This document shows, piece after piece, positions 34,775 through 44,087 of a DNA stretch of 45,458 nucleotides (position 1 is its first letter; every line of letters starts with the position of its first letter). The stretch comes from Treponema sp. UBA1798 (lineage in GTDB: Bacteria; Spirochaetota; Spirochaetia; Treponematales; Treponemataceae): the NCBI GenBank assembly GCA_002319875.1, contig DCFS01000181.1:1-45458 (forward strand), given 5' to 3'. The position numbers and the translations under genes were made by a program. The notes below the pieces were generated by a model. It did no database searches. It saw only the letters and a list, made by a program, of their open reading frames with translations, and was not told the DNA's origin.

Positions 34775-35464
34775 ATGAGAATACTTTTAGTTGAAGATGA
34801 AGAGCGGCTTTCACAGGCGCTGGTTGAGATTTTTAAAAAAAACAGAATCGGTATAGATTCCGTTTACAATGGACCTGACGGTCTGAAATATGCCCGGACA
34901 GAAATTTATGATGTGATTATTCTTGATATTATGCTTCCCGGTATGGATGGTATAACAATCCTGAAGACCATGAGGGAAGAACATAATTCTGTTCCTGTTC
35001 TATTGTTGACGGCAAAAGATGAGGTCATAGATAAAGTTCGCGGACTTGACAGCGGTGCTGATGATTATATGACAAAACCTTTTTCTACTGATGAACTGCT
35101 TGCCCGTATTCGTGCGTTGTCCCGGAGAAAAGGTGATGTTAAAGAAGATACGATACTATTCGGGGATCTTACCTTGAATATCAAAAACTGTGAACTGGCT
35201 AATAAATCTGGTGAAAGCCTGAAACTCTCTCTCAAGGAATATCAGATTATTGATCTTCTTTTTCAGAATCCGCATCAGGTAATAACAAAGGAAAATATAA
35301 TTGAAAAAATATGGGGAACAGACAGCAGCGCAGAATATAATAATGTGGAAGTCTATATATCTTTTCTGCGCAAGAAAATGGAATTTCTAAAAGTAAAGAC
35401 GGAAATTCGTACTGCCCGTGGAATTGGTTATTCTCTTGAAGAAGGGAAATGCATCCGGTTGTAG
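34775..35464 (+). CDS. OmpR/PhoB-family response regulator
   Basis: 229 residues. The receiver domain has Glu7/Asp8, phosphoacceptor Asp51 in IILDIMLPGMDG, Thr79 in LLLTAKDE and Lys101 in YMTKPFS. The C-terminal winged helix (about 130-225) includes SLKEYQIIDLLFQNPHQVITKENI and VEVYISFLRKK, closing with RTARGIGYSLEE. The kinase gene follows after 12 bases. The regulated genes are unknown. Confidence 0.95.
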   Translation: MRILLVEDEERLSQALVEIFKKNRIGIDSVYNGPDGLKYARTEIYDVIILDIMLPGMDGITILKTMREEHNSVPVLLLTAKDEVIDKVRGLDSGADDYMTKPFSTDELLARIRALSRRKGDVKEDTILFGDLTLNIKNCELANKSGESLKLSLKEYQIIDLLFQNPHQVITKENIIEKIWGTDSSAEYNNVEVYISFLRKKMEFLKVKTEIRTARGIGYSLEEGKCIRL

Positions 35465-35476
35465 CAGAGGCAAGTT

Positions 35477-36871
35477 GTGAATGTTTTCCGTAAACTGCAG
35501 ATTAAAATAATAGTAAATATTCTTTTAGTTCATGCAATAATACTTGCTGTTCTACTCGGATTGCTGAATTATTACATATATGCATCGAACAGCCGGGAAG
35601 CAATCGCGTGTCTTGATCAATTACTTAAAAACGATATGCGGGATGTCGTCGCTTTTGAAAATTACCCGCCGCCATTCAGATTTGGCAGCGGCATAAAACC
35701 GCTTTTCGGTTTTCCTCCTCCGCCGGATGCAGTCAGAGGTAGAAAACGTTTTGATATTCACGGTTTACTATTTCCTGTCGATCCGGGAGTTTTTGATATA
35801 CATAATTATTTTGCCATTCAGGTTTCTTCCAGTGGAAACATAGAAAAAATAGTTGATCAGCTTCATTTGCGGGTGGCAGAAAATGATATTAAGGATATCG
35901 CCGCGAACATATATGCTGCCTGCCGCTCTGGTACTTTCCAGGGCGGATATCAGGGAATGTTCTGGAAAGCAAAAAAATACGGAGACGGATATCTCGCGTG
36001 TTTCCTGGACCGTGCGGGGGAACTTGGTGTCGAACGCAGGCTCATTTTCGGTTCCATATGTATCTATGGTATCAGTCTTGTTTTTGCACTGCTGTTCGGC
36101 TGGATTCTTGCGTTATGGACTGTGTATCCGGTAAAGGAGGATTTTGAAAGACAGAAACAGTTTATTGCAGATGCCGGCCATGAGCTGAAAACTCCTATAG
36201 CCGTGATTGGTGCAAATATTGATGTTCTCATAAGTACCTATCCGGAGAATAAGTGGCTGAATTATATCAAGGCAGAAAATCAGAGAATGGGCGAACTTGT
36301 AAAGAATATGCTGTATCTCGCAAAAGCTGATGCAAATAGACAGACATTGGAACTCTCTGAGTTTGATCTCTGTGCCGCTGTTAATAGTGTTGTACTTCCT
36401 TTTGAAGGTACATTTTATGAACAAGGAAAGCATTTTGAACTCGATGTTCCCGAATCATCAGTGATGATGTATGGTGATGAGCAGAAAATAAAACAGCTGG
36501 TTATTATATTGGTCGACAATGCGATAAAGAATTCTGAAAAGGATGCATTTGTTCGTGTATCTATAACGGCGTCGGGAAACAGGCGGGTAATAAAAGTATA
36601 TAATACCGGTCATGGTATTGCATCAGATGATATAGATAAAATATTTGAGCGGTTTTATCGCGCTGACACATCAAGAGCCCGTCAGACCGGTGGATATGGA
36701 CTAGGCCTTGCAATAGCCCGGTCAATAGCTGCCGCACACAACGGAACATTGTCTGTGACCAGCGAGGTTGAACACTGGGCGGAATTTACACTTGATATAC
36801 CTTCCGGTTTTACACATCGACATAATTCTTATTCGTGTGGAGGAAGTAATACCCTGCATATTGGGACGTAA
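35477..36871 (+). CDS. HisKA sensor kinase whose 3' end lies in a repeat
   Basis: 464 residues from a GTG preceded by AGAGGC. TM1 (about 12-35), a 155-residue periplasmic domain with a proline-rich stretch (GFPPPPDAV), and TM2 (about 190-215) are followed by HisKA with His235 in AGHELKTP and HATPase motifs VDNAIKNS (Asn348), NTGHGI and GGYGLGLAIARS. The last 13 or so residues and the stop codon fall inside dispersed repeat copy B, so the native C-terminus was probably replaced. The catalytic core is complete. Confidence 0.94.
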   Translation: MNVFRKLQIKIIVNILLVHAIILAVLLGLLNYYIYASNSREAIACLDQLLKNDMRDVVAFENYPPPFRFGSGIKPLFGFPPPPDAVRGRKRFDIHGLLFPVDPGVFDIHNYFAIQVSSSGNIEKIVDQLHLRVAENDIKDIAANIYAACRSGTFQGGYQGMFWKAKKYGDGYLACFLDRAGELGVERRLIFGSICIYGISLVFALLFGWILALWTVYPVKEDFERQKQFIADAGHELKTPIAVIGANIDVLISTYPENKWLNYIKAENQRMGELVKNMLYLAKADANRQTLELSEFDLCAAVNSVVLPFEGTFYEQGKHFELDVPESSVMMYGDEQKIKQLVIILVDNAIKNSEKDAFVRVSITASGNRRVIKVYNTGHGIASDDIDKIFERFYRADTSRARQTGGYGLGLAIARSIAAAHNGTLSVTSEVEHWAEFTLDIPSGFTHRHNSYSCGGSNTLHIGT

Positions 36872-36993
36872 TAAAAGGTATTACACCCCGACTGTGACAC
36901 CTTAAGAGAATATATTGATTAAATCATCAATATTTAATCAGTGTGTCCTCAGAGAACAATATATCCCGCTCTCTGAGGTTGATTGTTGATTTG
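36829..36993. repeat. Dispersed palindromic repeat, copy B
   Basis: Matches copy A (1688-1807) from TTATTCGTGTGGAGG to TTGTTGATTT. It starts within the kinase gene and supplies that gene's final codons. Compared with A it has a 46-base insertion between two AGAGAA copies (36905 and 36951), containing TGATTAAAT/ATTTAATCA. CCTCAGAGA (36948-36956) pairs with TCTCTGAGG (36970-36978). No open frame is present. Confidence 0.75.
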
Positions 36994-37041
36994 GAAAAAT
37001 ACCTGATATTTTCTGTTTATTCAGTTACCACCTCTGGAAGA

Positions 37042-37055
37042 TTTTTTTTTTTTTT
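37042..37055 (+). repeat. T14 homopolymer tract in the dapL promoter region
   Basis: Fourteen consecutive T residues end two bases before a possible -10 box TACACT (37058-37063), which is six bases before the dapL ATG. The tract would fill most of the -35/-10 spacer. Length changes by strand slippage could alter promoter strength. No good hairpin precedes it, so it is not an obvious terminator. Confidence 0.6.
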
Positions 37056-37069
37056 ATTACACTGTTGAC

Positions 37070-38299
37070 ATGATCAAACGAAATGCTGGATTTGTAAATT
37101 TAACAGCCGGGTATCTGTTCCCGGAAATTACCAAACGTCGTACGGAATATCTTTCTTCTCATACTGGCGCATCGATTATCAGTCTTGGAATCGGAAACAC
37201 AACGGAACCGATAACACCTTATATTTCAAAAGCGATGTCTGATTATGTTTTATCATTGGGAACCCCTGAGGGATATACCGGGTATGGTGATGAACAGGGG
37301 TCTGCAGCGTTGCGTGATAAAATAGCAAATATTCTATATCCCGGAATGGTGAAAAATAATGAAGTTTTTATTTCTGACGGCGCCAAATGTGATATAGGAC
37401 GTATTCAATGTTTATTTGGCCGGAATGTAACAGTAGCTGTTCAGGATCCTGCATATCCGGTATATGTAGATGGTTCTGTTATAATCGGTGCTGCGGGAAG
37501 ACAGAATAAAGATATCTGCGGCTATAGCGGAATAATTTATATGCCATGTACCCCTGAAAATAATTTTTTCCCGGACCTTTCAGTTGTGCCTCCCGATTCA
37601 CTTATATATTTTTGTTCACCCAATAATCCTACCGGGGCCGTTTCAACCAGAAAGGAACTAAAAAAACTGGTGGATTTCGCATTGGCGAGAGGGTGTATTA
37701 TCATATTTGATGCTGCCTATTCGGCTTTTATCAGGGACAAAAACTTACCGAAGACAATTTATGAAATTCCGGGTGCCCGGGAATGTGCAATAGAAGTAAA
37801 CTCCTTTTCAAAACCAGCTGGTTTTACCGGTGTGCGGCTCGGGTGGTCTGTTATTCCTGAGTCTTTGGTATTTGAGGATGGAACACCTGTCAGCGCGGAC
37901 TGGAACCGTATTATGACAACCCTTTTTAATGGTGCTTCAAATATTGCTCAGTATGGAGGACTTGCTGCTCTTGACGGTGACGGACTTGTGGAAATGAAAA
38001 GTCTGATCGATTATTATCTGGAAAATGTTTCAGTGATACACGAAGCGCTGGGCTGCGATAATTTTGTAAAAGCCGGTATCGAGGTATACAGTACGGGAAA
38101 TGCCCCGTATCTATGGGTAAAATTTCCCGCATATAAAAGCTGGGAGATATTTGATAAAATTCTTGAACAGTGCCAGATTATTACTACACCAGGATCAGGA
38201 TTCGGTCCGGCAGGGGAGCATTTCCTGCGGTTCAGTTCGTTTGGACATCATAAAGATATTCAAACGGCCTGTGAAAGACTTGTAACGTTGAGATTATAA
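37070..38299 (+). CDS. dapL: LL-diaminopimelate aminotransferase
   Basis: 409 residues, a fold-type I PLP enzyme. It matches DapL, which makes LL-diaminopimelate directly from tetrahydrodipicolinate: SLGIGNTTEPI, GYTGYGDEQGSAALR, CSPNNPTGAVS, FDAAYSAFI, and the PLP lysine in NSFSKPAGFTGVRLGW. It supplies lysine or peptidoglycan precursors. No ribosome site precedes the ATG, and a leaderless transcript is possible. The stop overlaps the stop of the convergent gene by six bases (TTATAA). Confidence 0.93.
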   Translation: MIKRNAGFVNLTAGYLFPEITKRRTEYLSSHTGASIISLGIGNTTEPITPYISKAMSDYVLSLGTPEGYTGYGDEQGSAALRDKIANILYPGMVKNNEVFISDGAKCDIGRIQCLFGRNVTVAVQDPAYPVYVDGSVIIGAAGRQNKDICGYSGIIYMPCTPENNFFPDLSVVPPDSLIYFCSPNNPTGAVSTRKELKKLVDFALARGCIIIFDAAYSAFIRDKNLPKTIYEIPGARECAIEVNSFSKPAGFTGVRLGWSVIPESLVFEDGTPVSADWNRIMTTLFNGASNIAQYGGLAALDGDGLVEMKSLIDYYLENVSVIHEALGCDNFVKAGIEVYSTGNAPYLWVKFPAYKSWEIFDKILEQCQIITTPGSGFGPAGEHFLRFSSFGHHKDIQTACERLVTLRL

Positions 38300-39532
38300 G
38301 TTTGTACGGTAGCCGATATTCAGGACAATGGCTTTCTCCCATACATCGTTGAAATCAGACACAGTAGCCTGCAGCATCGTTTGCAGGCTGCCGGATAGAA
38401 AAGGTATTGTCAAAAATGGTGACAGCTTGATATTTGGTTCATTTCCATCTTTATAGTTATTTTGTAATACCGATTCAAAATCGGCAATGTTTTTTTCAGG
38501 ATATGATAATGTGGTATGAAAACCGACTGTAATTGTTGTAGTTCTCCATTGTATCGCATCTGTATAGATCGCTAAATCAAAACCGAATGTATCGTCTATA
38601 AAAAAAAGATTTTCTACTGTTTCTTTAGGGAAGCTGAAAAGGCTCATCGTAACCTTCATAGTGCGTCCGGAAAATCTCGGTTCTATAAGCAGGTATATAT
38701 TATCTGCGCTGAAGTTGAAATCATTGATATCTCTCGTTATCAGCATATCCTGAAAACCGCCTTCAGCAAACAGGCTGTTGCCGTAACGGTTTCCGATCAT
38801 CATTTCAATACCGGAATGCATATAGAGTTTGTCGATAACAAGGAACACTTTTTCACCACTGGAATTTTCAGAGTTCAGGGGTTCTCCTGACCCCGCTGCG
38901 AAGTCCAGACAGAAGTTATCGAATGCACATGCAATCCTGAAGTCCGTATTTAATTCATATTTATCTGTATTTTGATGATTTACATATATATATAAACCTG
39001 TTGCAACCGGTTCTGCTCCATAATGTACTATAAAAGAACCTCCTATACCATAGAAGGGGTGAACGGTAGAACCTTTGAGACCGAGCCAGCTTTGTGTCAG
39101 CATGGAATCTATCGGTTCTATACCGAAATGTCTGCGCAGAAAAATATCTGAACCGATTGGCTCATAAGTACCTGCAAATATACTGAAGTAATTAAGCAAC
39201 CCACCAACTGTAAACTGTTTTGTCAGTGACAATTCATCGATCTTAAATTTTGCATCAGTATCTTCAAATATACCGTTGTCGATAATATCTGCGGTCTGCA
39301 TGGAGAATTCGGTACGAATGGTAATATTACTGGTAAAATCAAATTGTCCGGCAAAAAATGACTGTAGCGTGAGCTGAGGGTCATAATCGTTCGAATCCTG
39401 ATTTGAAGTGAGATCACCCTTTACACCGGCATTCCCGGTAAAGTTTGATACGGCCGACAGGAAGGAATCTGGTATAAGGAAAAATAGTATAGCCAGAAGG
39501 CAATATGTTTTTCTATATTTTTTTAGTTTCAT
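38294..39532 (-). CDS. Exported protein of unknown function, predicted outer-membrane barrel
   Basis: 412 residues from the ATG at 39532, which has GGAG five bases upstream; the longer frame to 39601 has no such support. The signal peptide is MKLKKYRKTYCLLAILFFL... ending near LSAVS. Amphipathic strands continue to an aromatic-rich C-terminus (AIVLNIGYRTNL), typical of barrel proteins. GAEPVATGLYIYVNHQN and IGNRYGNSLFAEGGF look like extended strands. No family is assigned. It is divergent from cheA. Confidence 0.62.
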   Translation of the reverse strand: MKLKKYRKTYCLLAILFFLIPDSFLSAVSNFTGNAGVKGDLTSNQDSNDYDPQLTLQSFFAGQFDFTSNITIRTEFSMQTADIIDNGIFEDTDAKFKIDELSLTKQFTVGGLLNYFSIFAGTYEPIGSDIFLRRHFGIEPIDSMLTQSWLGLKGSTVHPFYGIGGSFIVHYGAEPVATGLYIYVNHQNTDKYELNTDFRIACAFDNFCLDFAAGSGEPLNSENSSGEKVFLVIDKLYMHSGIEMMIGNRYGNSLFAEGGFQDMLITRDINDFNFSADNIYLLIEPRFSGRTMKVTMSLFSFPKETVENLFFIDDTFGFDLAIYTDAIQWRTTTITVGFHTTLSYPEKNIADFESVLQNNYKDGNEPNIKLSPFLTIPFLSGSLQTMLQATVSDFNDVWEKAIVLNIGYRTNL

Positions 39533-39713
39533 ATTTTCTCCTAACTGCTTTATAATCTGAATGTGAAGCTGATGTTCGAAGATCCGGCCTGACTTTTGCA
39601 TGTGGTTCTATCCTGCCTTTGGCTTACGGATGAGATTCTCGTCTTTGTAATTATCGGCACAACGGATAAAAACACACAGTGCAATTTTTAGTTTTGCTTT
39701 TCCGTGTTTTCAC

Positions 39714-39741
39714 TTGACTTATATCAAGGATCCGATAAAAT
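39714..39741 (+). promoter_or_regulatory. Promoter of the chemotaxis operon, leaderless
   Basis: TTGACT (39714-39719), 16-base spacer, TAAAAT (39736-39741); the cheA ATG begins eight bases later. The bases before the ATG are only A and T, with no Shine-Dalgarno sequence, so cheA is probably read from a leaderless or near-leaderless mRNA. The rest of 39533-39713 shows nothing I can name. Confidence 0.6.
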
Positions 39742-39749
39742 AATATTAT

Positions 39750-42149
39750 ATGAGCGATTATCTGGATATCAATAATGAGGAATTACTTAAGGACTTCTTT
39801 GCAGAAGCTGAACAGCAGGTAGAGAATCTGGAAAGTAACATTCTGGTTATCGAAAACGATCCTTCAAATCATGAGGCGGTCGATGAAATTTTCAGAGCTG
39901 CACATACGCTGAAGGGCGGATCTGCAACGGTAGAAATGAATGAGCTTTCGAGTTTTACACACACGGTAGAAGATGTGCTTGATGAACTCCGTTCAGACAG
40001 ACTGAAGGTAACAGAACCTGTTATTGATGTTCTGCTTAATTCTATAGATGTTATAAAAGCTATGCTGGAAGCTCGTTCAAACGGGGGCCGGTATTCTGAT
40101 AATGTAGAACCTTTATTACAAAAGCTCCGTTCGTTTATTCCTGATAAAAAAGAAAAGAAGCAGCGGATTGCTGAACCTAAGGCTGCAGCACCGGTTATAC
40201 AGAAACCGGTGCCGGTTGTTGCAGCCCCTGTAGTGCAGCGCCCGGCATCTGCTGCAATAACTGAAAGCGATTACAATGAACTGTACCAGGCTTGTCCGGA
40301 AGGGCAGTCTCTGTGGTGCGTTACCGTACAATTTGACGAGAAAAATCCGATGAATTCTGTCGGTGGAATACAGGTTTTTGCAGCACTCAAGGCTCTCGGA
40401 ACAGTTCTCAAAACGGTTCCCGATTTTGATGCCCTTTATGAAGATACTTTTTATCCGACTGTTGTATATTATCTTGCCTCATCGGCTGCTGCTGAAAAAA
40501 TAGAAGATACGGCGTTTCTCAGCGATGTAACATTGAGTACGGATGCCAAAACTGTGTCAGCACCCTCAAGTGGCACAGCTGCGATACAGCAGACACCGGA
40601 AATTCCCGCAGTGGCTGTTGCCCAGCCGGCCTCGTCTATAGAGATAAAAAAGGAGACATCAGGGGCTGTGGTGCCGGTTGATTCAATTGAAAAGCAGAGT
40701 GCAGAAAATACAGAGGCAAAAAAAACGGCAGAGACCATAGCATCCGCTAATTTGCATAGTCAGGCAGGATCTGTACTGCGGGTGGATTCCCGCCGTATAG
40801 ATTCTTTGATGAATCTTGTCAGTGAAACTGTTATAACAAAGGCATCGTTCAATCAGCATGCTTCACAGATGGGTGAATTACAAGTCCAGTTCCAAAACCT
40901 GAATGTGTCTTATAAAGAAAAAATACATCGTATGTTCGAACAGCTTCCTCAGTATCTTGAAGAGATCCAGAACGGGGTGTCAGTTAAAAATATTCAGGCT
41001 GAGATAACTCAGGAGTTTGGCGATGTCGCGACTTATTTTGATTCATATGAATCTTTCCTGAAGAATCTTGTTGTAAAATATCGTTCGTCAACACAGAATC
41101 TGGGACGTATAACGAGTGAACTTCAGGAAGGTGTCATGAAAATCCGGATGGTTCCGATCAGTCAGATTTTCAGTCGTTTCCCCCGGGTTGTGCGCGATCT
41201 GCAGCGTGATTTAAATAAGAAAGTTAATCTTGTTATTGAGGGAGAGGAGACCGAACTCGATAAATCTGTTGTGGAGGATCTCCTTGATCCCATTATGCAC
41301 TGCGTCAGGAATTCTGTAGATCATGGAATTGAAGAACCCTCTGTGCGAAAAGCGGCCGGAAAAAATGAGGAAGGTACACTTACGCTCAAGGCTGCAAATG
41401 AAGGGAATATGATCAATATCGATATTGTTGATGATGGTGCCGGTATTGATGTAAAAAAAGTAAGGGCCAAGGCCATAGAACGCGGTCTGATACACCCGGA
41501 TAAAATTCTTACTGACCAGGAAGCATATCAGCTTATCTTTTTGCCGGGATTTTCGACTTCGGATAAAATTACCAGCGTGTCGGGGAGAGGGGTCGGACTT
41601 GATGTTGTTAAGACGATGGTTGATAAGCTGAATGGCTCTGTCACTGTGTCATCCACCCATGGAAAGGGAACTACGTTTAGTATTCGTCTTCCGCTTACAC
41701 TTGCCATTATACAGGGACTTCTTGTACGTGTAGGAAAAGAGGTATATTCCATACCAATCGTATCCGTAGTTGAAAGCCAGCGTGTACGTATGGAAGAGAT
41801 CAATACTATCGATAATTATGAAGTGCTGAATGTTCGAAATGAAGTGATAAGCGTGCTCCGGTTAAGCCGCCTGTTTAATATCAGGGAAACAGAAAATAAC
41901 GAATATTGTTTTATCGTTATCGTTGGTTCTCAGGATAAAAAAATTGGTATTATGGTTGATGGTTTGATAGGGGAGGAAGATGTGGTTATAAAACCACTCC
42001 GTGACCAGTTTACCAATTCTCCCGGAATTGCCGGTGCGTCTATTCTTGGTGACGGGTCGGTATCTCTTATTATTGATGTAAGCCAGTTATTGGAACTTGG
42101 TGTACGGCAGGAGATTGATGCACAACAGACAGGTGCTGCTGAGGCATAA
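39750..42149 (+). CDS. cheA: Chemotaxis histidine kinase CheA
   Basis: 799 residues. P1 Hpt domain with phosphorylated His52 in AAHTLKGGSAT; a P2-like CheY-docking domain at about 172-250; flexible linkers rich in Ala/Pro/Lys; P3 dimerisation region at about 340-470, longer than the two-helix form of E. coli; P4 kinase domain with Asn521 in HCVRNSVDHGIE, DDGAGID and GRGVGLDVV; P5 CheW-like domain from about 655. The long P3 agrees with the atypical CheA reported for spirochaete chemoreceptor arrays. It is the first gene of cheA-cheW/R-cheX-cheY. Confidence 0.97.
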   Translation: MSDYLDINNEELLKDFFAEAEQQVENLESNILVIENDPSNHEAVDEIFRAAHTLKGGSATVEMNELSSFTHTVEDVLDELRSDRLKVTEPVIDVLLNSIDVIKAMLEARSNGGRYSDNVEPLLQKLRSFIPDKKEKKQRIAEPKAAAPVIQKPVPVVAAPVVQRPASAAITESDYNELYQACPEGQSLWCVTVQFDEKNPMNSVGGIQVFAALKALGTVLKTVPDFDALYEDTFYPTVVYYLASSAAAEKIEDTAFLSDVTLSTDAKTVSAPSSGTAAIQQTPEIPAVAVAQPASSIEIKKETSGAVVPVDSIEKQSAENTEAKKTAETIASANLHSQAGSVLRVDSRRIDSLMNLVSETVITKASFNQHASQMGELQVQFQNLNVSYKEKIHRMFEQLPQYLEEIQNGVSVKNIQAEITQEFGDVATYFDSYESFLKNLVVKYRSSTQNLGRITSELQEGVMKIRMVPISQIFSRFPRVVRDLQRDLNKKVNLVIEGEETELDKSVVEDLLDPIMHCVRNSVDHGIEEPSVRKAAGKNEEGTLTLKAANEGNMINIDIVDDGAGIDVKKVRAKAIERGLIHPDKILTDQEAYQLIFLPGFSTSDKITSVSGRGVGLDVVKTMVDKLNGSVTVSSTHGKGTTFSIRLPLTLAIIQGLLVRVGKEVYSIPIVSVVESQRVRMEEINTIDNYEVLNVRNEVISVLRLSRLFNIRETENNEYCFIVIVGSQDKKIGIMVDGLIGEEDVVIKPLRDQFTNSPGIAGASILGDGSVSLIIDVSQLLELGVRQEIDAQQTGAAEA

Positions 42150-42163
42150 GGCAGGGGAAAAAT

Positions 42164-43567
42164 ATGGATACTTCAGATATGGTGAATAAGCAGGTAACTG
42201 CCGAAGCAATTGACATTGATCAGGAAAAGAAAGAAGGACTGTCAGTTATTGATTTTAAGATGATTACTTTTTCTCTTGCCGGTAAAGATTACGCGATTGA
42301 TATTATGAAGGTTAAGGAGATAGCAAAGGCTGGAAAGTTTACCTATGTACCCAATGCACTTCCTTTTGTTTTGGGCGTTTATAATCTTCGTGGTGATATC
42401 ATTCCAATAATTGATTTTCGTATTTTTTTTAATATTGAAATAGCTGAACATAAAAGCGGAGAACTTGAGAATCTGCTTATTGTTTCGGTTGGAGATCAGA
42501 CATATGGTGTCGTCGTTGATGAAATAGATAGTGTTGTTGGAATTGAGAAAAGTACCATACAGCCTCCGCATCCGCTTTTTGGCGATATCAATATAAAATA
42601 TATATATGGCGTTGTTGAAAATAACAGGCATCTGTATATTCTTTTGGATATTGACCGGATATTTACGTCTCGTCTTACCGAAAAGAAGCAAAATGTTTCT
42701 TTAGTACAGAGAAGTGTATATGTACAGGCGGAAAAACAGCTTAAGGATGTCTCCCCTGTTTCAAAACAGAAAGCGGCTGATAAAACAGAGGCTGTTGTTT
42801 CGCTTCCTGATAAAGTACCTCCTGAAAGTTCAAGCGATTATAGATTTGTCGTAGAAGGACTTGAGGCTTTGAAAAAATTTTATGTCACAGACATAAATGA
42901 GGAATGGGTAAAACGCCGGTTTGATTCGTGGATAAAGGAACGTGGTGAAAAGGGGTCGCAGCTTCAAAGTGAGGAAGATGCAGATGCTTTTCTTAAACCT
43001 TTCTGGTCGAAAAATTCTGATACCTGGTGGACCTCTGATTATGCGGATGCTGTATATAAGCTGCTGCCTGACAATACAGCACGGCAAATTATCATGTGGA
43101 ATCCTGGATGCGGTAAAGGATATGAGTCATATTCACTTGCATGTCTTTTGAAAAAAAGATATCCTGATTCAAAGGTCCGGATATACGCGCATGATATTGA
43201 TTTATTGAATGTATCGAATGCTCCTTTACTTACTATGCCGGAGAGTATAGCAAATTCCTGGTATGCGCCGTATGTTACCCGAAAAGCTAATGGGGAATAT
43301 ACATTTACACAGGATATAAAAGATATTGTTATGTTTGAATACCACGATTGCAGTAATACGAATGCTGTTCCTGTAGTTGATATAGTATTTGCAAGGGATT
43401 TTATTTCACTGATGCCTAAACCTGCCCAGATTTCGATTTTCGATGACTTTGAGGAAAAGGTTAAGGGAAATGGTATTGTGATCATTGGTGAGAATGAATC
43501 ATTGGCAGGTCATACGGAATGGGGTGAAAAGGTGATTAATTCGTTAGTTGTTTATAATAAACAGTAA
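42164..43567 (+). CDS. cheW: CheW coupling protein fused to a degenerate CheR-like domain
   Basis: 467 residues. Residues about 29-170 are a CheW domain (FSLAGKDYAIDIMKVKEI, VYNLRGDIIPIIDFR) linking CheA to receptors. A charged linker leads to a CheR methyltransferase-like domain from about 225. Its AdoMet loop reads NPGCGKGYESYSLA where active CheR has a G-E-E motif, and the R-N-V-L-I-Y segment is replaced by ARDFISLM, so methyl transfer is doubtful and a structural role likely. Such CheW-CheR-like fusions are known from Treponema arrays. It starts 14 bases after cheA. Confidence 0.92.
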   Translation: MDTSDMVNKQVTAEAIDIDQEKKEGLSVIDFKMITFSLAGKDYAIDIMKVKEIAKAGKFTYVPNALPFVLGVYNLRGDIIPIIDFRIFFNIEIAEHKSGELENLLIVSVGDQTYGVVVDEIDSVVGIEKSTIQPPHPLFGDINIKYIYGVVENNRHLYILLDIDRIFTSRLTEKKQNVSLVQRSVYVQAEKQLKDVSPVSKQKAADKTEAVVSLPDKVPPESSSDYRFVVEGLEALKKFYVTDINEEWVKRRFDSWIKERGEKGSQLQSEEDADAFLKPFWSKNSDTWWTSDYADAVYKLLPDNTARQIIMWNPGCGKGYESYSLACLLKKRYPDSKVRIYAHDIDLLNVSNAPLLTMPESIANSWYAPYVTRKANGEYTFTQDIKDIVMFEYHDCSNTNAVPVVDIVFARDFISLMPKPAQISIFDDFEEKVKGNGIVIIGENESLAGHTEWGEKVINSLVVYNKQ

Positions 43568-43586
43568 TTATTTCAGAGGAGAATAT

Positions 43587-44069
43587 ATGCGAGTAGAGTA
43601 CATCAACCCGTTTGTCGAAATCTCATATAAAATATTAAAAGAAGTTCTCGGTGGCGCAGAAGTAAAACGGGGTAATCTTTATCTTAAATCGACGGCAATG
43701 CCTGTTATGGGGGTTGCCGCTCTTGTTGGTCTTGCAGGTGATGTTGAAGGACGTGTTCTGTTTGATATGACAGAGGATACGGCTTTGAAAATTGCCTCAA
43801 AGATGAATAATGAAGATCTTCCGGCGTTTGATGATCTTGCAAAAGCTACTATCAGTGAACTTGCTAATTTGATTACAGCCCAGGCAGTAACAAAGCTGCA
43901 TGAACTGGGATTTAAATTTGATTTAACTCCTCCTGCGCTATTTGCCGGTGAGAAGATGGAGATCGCTGCTCTCGGGAATACTTCTGAAAATGTTGAGGCT
44001 TTGATAGTTCCACTTATTACCGAATATGGTAAAATAGAAATAAATGTTGCGATTCGCGAACGCACATAA
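43587..44069 (+). CDS. cheX: CheY-P phosphatase CheX
   Basis: 160 residues from the ATG at 43587, which has AGAGGAG five bases upstream; the upstream extension overlaps cheW and is rejected. The CheC/CheX/FliY-type motif E-x-x-N is seen in ISELANLITAQA, where Glu and Asn act on phospho-CheY. MRVEYINPFVEISYKILKEVLGG at the N-terminus is typical of spirochaete CheX, which replaces CheZ for signal termination. Confidence 0.93.
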   Translation: MRVEYINPFVEISYKILKEVLGGAEVKRGNLYLKSTAMPVMGVAALVGLAGDVEGRVLFDMTEDTALKIASKMNNEDLPAFDDLAKATISELANLITAQAVTKLHELGFKFDLTPPALFAGEKMEIAALGNTSENVEALIVPLITEYGKIEINVAIRERT

Positions 44070-44087
44070 CTGTAAGGAGCATATACT

